Assembly: GCF_018070325.1 (NCBI RefSeq)
Contig: NZ_JAGPXY010000014.1
Coordinates: 47,304-111,303 of the forward strand
DNA: 64,000 nt
Direction of reading: 5' to 3'
From: Micromonospora sp. H61
GTDB taxonomy: Bacteria; Actinomycetota; Actinomycetes; Mycobacteriales; Micromonosporaceae
Under the pieces are notes generated by a model. The model ran no database searches, had not been told where the DNA came from, and worked only from the letters and a program-made list of their open reading frames with translations. Shown in pieces: positions 60,257-64,000 of this stretch. Positions within the stretch are counted from its first letter, which is position 1. The number at the start of each line of letters is the position of its first letter. Both the position numbers and the translations under genes were made by a program.

Positions 60257-61210
60257 ATGCCGGGAACACCGCCGACACGTTTCGTCTTCCTCGGGCCGGA
60301 GGGCACCTTCGCCGAGCAGGCCCTGCGTTCCATACCCGCCGCCGAGCGCGGCACCCGTACGCCCGCCCGCAGCGTCGGAGAGGCGCTGGACAGCGTCCGC
60401 GCCGGCGACGCCGACGCCGCGCTGGTGCCACTGGAGAACTCGATCGGCGGCGCGGTGGGCGTCACGCTGGACGAGATGGCCGAGGGCGAGCCGCTGGTGA
60501 TCACCCGGGAGGTGATCCTGCCGGTGGAGTTCGTGCTCGCCGCGCGGCCCGACACCCCGCTGACCTCGATCCGCACCGTGGCGGCCCATCCACAGGCGTC
60601 CACCCAGTGCCGGGGCTGGTTGCGCAACCACCTGCCCGACGCCGTGGTGGTCGACGTGCTCTCCAACGGCGCGGCCGCCGCCGGCGCCGGCACGGGTGAG
60701 TACGACGCGGCGATCTGCGCACCGATCGGAGCCTCCCGGCACCGACTCACCACACTCGCCGACAAGATCGCCGACCACCCCGACGCGGTGACCCGGTTCG
60801 CGCTGGTGTCCCGCCCCGGGCCGCCACCGCCGCCGACCGGTGACGACCTCACCTCGCTCGCGGTCTACATCGCCCACGACCGGGTCGGCGCGCTGCTGTC
60901 CGTGCTGATGGAGTTGGCCGTCCGTGGGGTCAACCTGACCCGGATCGAATCCCGGCCGACCGGCGAGGCGTTGGGCCGCTACGTCTTCTTCCTGGACTGC
61001 ACCGGCCACGTGGCCGACGTACGCCTGGGCGAGGCTTTGCAGGGGCTCCGCAGGGTCTGTGCCGACGTCCGCTTCCTGGGGTCCTACCCCCGGCACCGGT
61101 GGGCCGAGGCGGGCGAACGCCCGGTGCCCGCGCCAGCGGGGCTCTCCGACGTCGACTACGCCGACGCGGTGGCCTGGCTGACCCGCCTGCGTACCGGTGA
61201 GTTGACCTGA
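60257..61210 (+). CDS. pheA: Prephenate dehydratase
   Basis: The product has 317 residues. The catalytic domain (1-185) has FLGPEGTFAEQAL, LVPLENSIGGAV and the active-site TRF motif in DAVTRFALVSR. The C-terminal ACT regulatory domain has VGALLSVLMELAVRGVNLTRIESRPTGEALGRYVFFLDCTGH, with the GALL and ESRP phenylalanine-binding motifs. It converts prephenate to phenylpyruvate and should be feedback-inhibited by phenylalanine. ATG 60257 is chosen because the frame extension to 60212 lies inside the preceding gene. Confidence 0.94.
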   Translation: MPGTPPTRFVFLGPEGTFAEQALRSIPAAERGTRTPARSVGEALDSVRAGDADAALVPLENSIGGAVGVTLDEMAEGEPLVITREVILPVEFVLAARPDTPLTSIRTVAAHPQASTQCRGWLRNHLPDAVVVDVLSNGAAAAGAGTGEYDAAICAPIGASRHRLTTLADKIADHPDAVTRFALVSRPGPPPPPTGDDLTSLAVYIAHDRVGALLSVLMELAVRGVNLTRIESRPTGEALGRYVFFLDCTGHVADVRLGEALQGLRRVCADVRFLGSYPRHRWAEAGERPVPAPAGLSDVDYADAVAWLTRLRTGELT

Positions 61211-61212
61211 CC

Positions 61213-61251
61213 GGCGCGGAGCGCCCCCAAGAGAACGGGAGCGCCCGCGCC
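61213..61251. terminator. Candidate bidirectional terminator
   Basis: An imperfect GC-rich stem of 7, 4 and 3 bp segments separated by single-base bulges begins two bases after the pheA stop. It lies in the gap to the convergent AIM24 gene. Confidence 0.45.
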
Positions 61252-61297
61252 GCTGCGGTCAGCCCGACAGGTCCGGTGCGGCCAGCGCCACTCCCGG

Positions 61298-62020
61298 TCA
61301 GCTCAGCAGACCGCCGAGCAGACCGCCCTCCTGCTGCTGCTGGCCACTGCCCATGATCGGCGGCTCCTCGGACGGCTGCACCACGACGAAGCCCTGACCG
61401 GCGAAGCTCATGGTGAACGACTCGCCGGTGCGACGCCCGAGCAGAGTGCCGAGGCCGAGCTGTTCGGCCCGGTGGTAGCCGGTCTGGAGGTTGGCCGACC
61501 AGCAGACCGCAGCCTGGGGGTCGACGTACGTCGGGGCGTCCACGTTCAGCACGACCGGGGTGCCCCTGGTGGTGATGGCGATCCGCCCGTAGCCGGTGAA
61601 CACACAGTTGAAGAGGCCGGACGAGGACGCCATCCCGGCGCCGCCGACCATCCTGATGTCGTACTGGAGGGTGGAGTCGAAGGCGAGCACGCTGCTGCCG
61701 TTGATGGAGAGGGAGTCGCCCGGCTCCAGGTCGATGATGTGCACGTCCTTGGCCAGCTCGGCGAGGAAGACGTCACCCTGCCCGGTGACCTTCATCAGCG
61801 GGACGCCCTCGCCGGTGAGCTTCTGCTTGAGGAACTTGCCGAGCCCGCCGGAACCCAACGCCTGGAACTGCACATTGCCCTGGTAGGCGACCATCGACCC
61901 GACCCGGGCCATCGCCTCGCCGTTGAGCTCGATCTTCAACATCTTGGAGTTCTGCAACCGCATGCCGGGCTGCGCGGACTCCTTCTCCAGATTCTCCGCG
62001 GAGAACAGCTCGCTGCGCAT
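61298..62020 (-). CDS. AIM24-family protein
   Basis: The product has 240 residues. The sequence is beta-rich with the TraT/AIM24 pattern (KIELNGEAMARVGSMVAYQGNVQFQ, VTGQGDVFLAEL, LEPGDSLSINGSSVLAFDSTLQYDI, TGYGRIAITTRGTPVVLNV). A Gln-rich, Gly-rich tail QQQQEGGLLGGLLS ends it. Cellular role in bacteria is unknown. ATG 62020 follows AGGAGGCCCTTTC, an excellent site. Confidence 0.85.
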   Translation of the reverse strand: MRSELFSAENLEKESAQPGMRLQNSKMLKIELNGEAMARVGSMVAYQGNVQFQALGSGGLGKFLKQKLTGEGVPLMKVTGQGDVFLAELAKDVHIIDLEPGDSLSINGSSVLAFDSTLQYDIRMVGGAGMASSSGLFNCVFTGYGRIAITTRGTPVVLNVDAPTYVDPQAAVCWSANLQTGYHRAEQLGLGTLLGRRTGESFTMSFAGQGFVVVQPSEEPPIMGSGQQQQEGGLLGGLLS

Positions 62021-62120
62021 GAAAGGGCCTCCTGAATAGGGTCGCGTTCGCTGCACCGACGGTAGGCGACCTCGGCAAGCACCGGCCATCGGACGGGCGG
62101 CGCGGCGCGGGCGGATCGAA

Positions 62121-62160
62121 CAGCGGGGGCGGGCGTCGAGCGGCGGGGGCGGGCGTCGAG
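62121..62160. repeat. Two tandem 20-bp GC-rich repeats
   Basis: CxGCGGGGGCGGGCGTCGAG occurs at 62121-62140 and 62141-62160 with one difference (x is A then G). A partial third copy starts at 62161. It lies between the AIM24 start and the metallopeptidase stop. Confidence 0.75.
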
Positions 62161-62169
62161 CGGCGGGGC

Positions 62170-62532
62170 TCAGCCCCAGCCGAGCGCGTGCAACCGCGCG
62201 TCGTCGATGCCGAAGTGGTGGGCGATCTCGTGCACCACAGTCACTGCCACCTCGTCGATGACGTCCTCGTCGTTGTCGCAGATCCGCAGGATCGGACGGC
62301 GGTAGATGAAGATCCGGTCGGGCAGCACGCCGGAGTAGTCCCAGCCGCGCTCGGTGAGCGCATGCCCCTCGTAGAGGCCGAGCAGGTCGACCTCTCCCGG
62401 TGGCGGGTCGTCCTCGACCAGGATCACCACGTTGTTCATCAGGCCGAGTAGTTCTTCGGGCACCTCGTCGAGGGCTTCGCCGACCAACTCCTCGAAGCGC
62501 TCACGGCTCATCTCCACCGGCACCTCGCCCAT
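62170..62532 (-). CDS. Zincin-like metallopeptidase family protein
   Basis: The product has 120 residues. The HExxH motif lies in VTVVHEIAHHFGIDD, matching the minimal zincins of the PF06262 family (third ligand probably in the ARLHALGWG tail). The N-terminus begins with MSRERFEELVGEALDEVPEELL. No TM or signal. Substrate unknown. ATG 62532 and ATG 62511 are both possible starts. Confidence 0.85.
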   Translation of the reverse strand: MGEVPVEMSRERFEELVGEALDEVPEELLGLMNNVVILVEDDPPPGEVDLLGLYEGHALTERGWDYSGVLPDRIFIYRRPILRICDNDEDVIDEVAVTVVHEIAHHFGIDDARLHALGWG

Positions 62533-62666
62533 TGTGCCCGACGCGGGGGCACGCGGCCCGGTCCTGCCGGACGACAGTGGCCGTCATCCGCACATGCACG
62601 GAAGAAGCGACCACCCTGGATCGGGCGGAGGCTCCTTCCGTGGACGTACGGTGTGGGCCGGTTGGC

Positions 62667-63098
62667 TCAGGCAGCCAGGTGGGCGTTGAGGGTGATCTCG
62701 GCACCCGGCGAGAGCAGGCGAGAGATCGGGCAGTTGGCCTTGGCGGCCTCGGCGAGCTTCTGGAACTCCGCGTCGTCGATCCCCGGGACCTGGCTGACAG
62801 TCTCCAGGTCGATCCGGGTGACCGTCATGCCGGCGTCGGTCTTGTCCAGGTGCACCTTGGCGGTGGTCTCGACCGAGGTGGCCGTCGAGCCCGCGTCGGC
62901 AAGCGCCTTGGAGAACGCCATCGAGAAGCAGCCGGCGTGCGCGGCGGCGATCAGCTCCTCGGGGTTGGTGCCCTCACCCTCCTCGAAGCGCGACTTGAAG
63001 GAGTAGTTGCCGGACAGGCCGCCCTTACCGGTGCGGATGGTGCCCGCGCCCTCGGTGAGATTGCCCTGCCATTGTGCTGAAGCGGTACGGATAGGCAT
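62667..63098 (-). CDS. OsmC/Ohr-family peroxidase
   Basis: The product has 143 residues. The two redox cysteines are Cys57 in AAAHAGCFSMA and Cys123 in KANCPISRLLS, with the conserved Glu in TNPEELIAAA. It reduces organic hydroperoxides or protects against osmotic/oxidative stress. The sequence favours the OsmC rather than the Ohr subgroup. The much longer open frame upstream is a shadow of the divergent membrane-protein gene. Confidence 0.9.
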   Translation of the reverse strand: MPIRTASAQWQGNLTEGAGTIRTGKGGLSGNYSFKSRFEEGEGTNPEELIAAAHAGCFSMAFSKALADAGSTATSVETTAKVHLDKTDAGMTVTRIDLETVSQVPGIDDAEFQKLAEAAKANCPISRLLSPGAEITLNAHLAA

Positions 63099-63230
63099 GG
63101 GGCAAACGCTAGCGGAAAGGCGACCGCCGAGCGACAGACCGGCGCGCTCGCCAGCCCTGCGATCCCTGTCACCACCAGCTTGCTGTGCCATGATGCGACC
63201 CAGGTCCGTGACAGGGCGGAAGGGTGGCCG

Positions 63231-63968
63231 ATGTCCGAGGAGCTTCCGATCCCGCGGCAGGGCGACCGATCCGAGGCCCCGGCGGTGATCGAGTGGGGTG
63301 CCGACGAGCCGGCCCCGCGACGCCGCTTCGCCTGGTCCCTGGCCGACTTCACGCAGGATCCTCGTCTGCCCCTGCTGCTCGCCGGTCTGGGCGCGGTGGC
63401 CGCGATCGCCTCGCTCGTCGGTGAGTGGCTGGTGATGAACCTGCCGAACGGCGGGCCCGAGGGGAACACGACGATCAAGGTGCCCGCCGGGGTGTCCGAG
63501 GTCGGTGGCTTCGGGGTCGGCTACCTGGTCGGGCTTCTTGCCCTCGTCTGCACCGTGGCGCTGACGTTGCGCGGCACGGCGGCCGTGCGGCCGAACGCCC
63601 GGCTGGCCGGTCTCACAGTGGCCGGTGCCCTGCTGGCGCTGCTGGTGGCTGCCACGGCCAGCCTCGACAACCCCGGTCAGCGAAACTTCTTCTACTCGCC
63701 CCAGGACGGCTTCCAGGTCGAGTACGGCCGTGGGGTGGTGATGGCGTTCGTGGCCTGCGTGCTGTTCGCGGCCGCCCTGCGGCTGACCCCCGCCGCACCC
63801 CCCGGCGCGTTCGGGCCGCCGGACGACGACCGCCCCGCCGACCCGCCAGCACCGCGCCCCCGGCGCCGCCGCCGTGACCCCGACCCGATCGAGGACGGCC
63901 TCCCCGCTCCAGCCGACCTGACAGTCACCCCCGCCGCCCCCTTCGCCCGCCCCGACCCCCAGCCCTAA
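63231..63968 (+). CDS. Four-TM hypothetical membrane protein
   Basis: The product has 245 residues from ATG 63231, after GGCGGAAGGGTGG. Four TM helices lie at about 46-70, 92-117, 125-145 and 170-187 (GVVMAFVACVLFAAALRL). The loop between helices three and four holds NFFYSPQDGFQVEYG. The C-terminal 55 residues are Pro/Arg/Asp-rich and cytoplasmic. I recognise no family with confidence. Confidence 0.75.
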   Translation: MSEELPIPRQGDRSEAPAVIEWGADEPAPRRRFAWSLADFTQDPRLPLLLAGLGAVAAIASLVGEWLVMNLPNGGPEGNTTIKVPAGVSEVGGFGVGYLVGLLALVCTVALTLRGTAAVRPNARLAGLTVAGALLALLVAATASLDNPGQRNFFYSPQDGFQVEYGRGVVMAFVACVLFAAALRLTPAAPPGAFGPPDDDRPADPPAPRPRRRRRDPDPIEDGLPAPADLTVTPAAPFARPDPQP

Positions 63969-63994
63969 CCCCCACCCCACCCCACCCCCACCCC
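63969..63994 (-). other. G-quadruplex-forming tract (minus strand)
   Basis: Five runs of four or five C separated by single A residues (C5-A-C4-A-C4-A-C5-A-C4) begin at the stop codon of the membrane-protein gene. The minus strand therefore has G4-G5 runs with one-base T loops, among the most stable G-quadruplex patterns. The tract may continue beyond the window edge. Confidence 0.7.
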
Positions 63995-64000
63995 GTCCGG

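Overview
The window reads as a chromosomal segment from a high-GC actinomycete, most likely of the Micromonosporaceae. This is inferred from strong G/C third-position bias, many GTG starts, ATGA/GTGA-coupled operons, XRE-DUF5753/DUF397 pairs, mycothiol-type enzymes and several LCP cell-wall ligases. No rRNA, tRNA, CRISPR array, transposase or phage gene was recognised. Nearly all sequence is coding and both strands are used.

Layout. 0-4.9 kb: a truncated ORF, a secreted SGNH hydrolase with a ricin-type lectin tail, a lipoprotein and an OmpR-type two-component system. 5-16.6 kb: mixed housekeeping (APH-like kinase, CcdA-like membrane protein, MDMPI-type enzyme, thiolase, PH-domain protein, rhomboid, cyclophilin, CorA, aminotransferase, SnoaL-like and CBS proteins). 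16.7-20.4 kb: Nudix hydrolase, SCO6745-like protein and a coupled trio (nucleotidyltransferase, glycerol-1-phosphate-dehydrogenase-like enzyme, CDP-alcohol phosphotransferase) that looks like a CDP-polyol pathway. 20.5-25.7 kb: a conflict-type module. An EACC1-like membrane protein and a CHAT protease fused to a STAND/NB-ARC ATPase are flanked by two head-to-head TPR genes whose ends are nearly identical at DNA level. 25.9-29.9 kb: glycosyltransferase, Fpg/Nei glycosylase and a WbaP-type initiating sugar transferase.

29.9-42.6 kb: a LytS/LytTR pair, a DUF5701-like gene, an intergenic cluster of DnaA-box-like 9-mers, a second OmpR-type system coupled to a polytopic membrane protein, a solute:sodium symporter with its small partner, an ECF sigma factor coupled to a membrane protein, and an ABC exporter. 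42.6-47.2 kb: a DUF397/XRE-DUF5753 pair, a small protein, an AT-rich 46-bp palindrome, a zinc-ribbon/flavin-reductase fusion carrying a parS-like site, and a DUF485/ActP acetate permease operon behind a Crp-like palindrome. 47.2-52.1 kb: a UDP-sugar decarboxylase-like enzyme and three LCP proteins, the third with an anomalous ACG at its likely start. 52.1-64 kb: rhodanese, GDPD, sensor kinase, RsbW-like ATPase, DUF5926-like protein, arginine deiminase, NERD-like and PAS-like proteins, ACT protein, lipoprotein, prephenate dehydratase, AIM24, zincin, OsmC and a membrane protein, ending in a very strong G-quadruplex-forming tract.

The most interesting region is 20.5-25.7 kb. The sequence shows the gene order, catalytic motifs and near-identical inverted TPR ends. 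A defence role and possible inversion switching are inferences.
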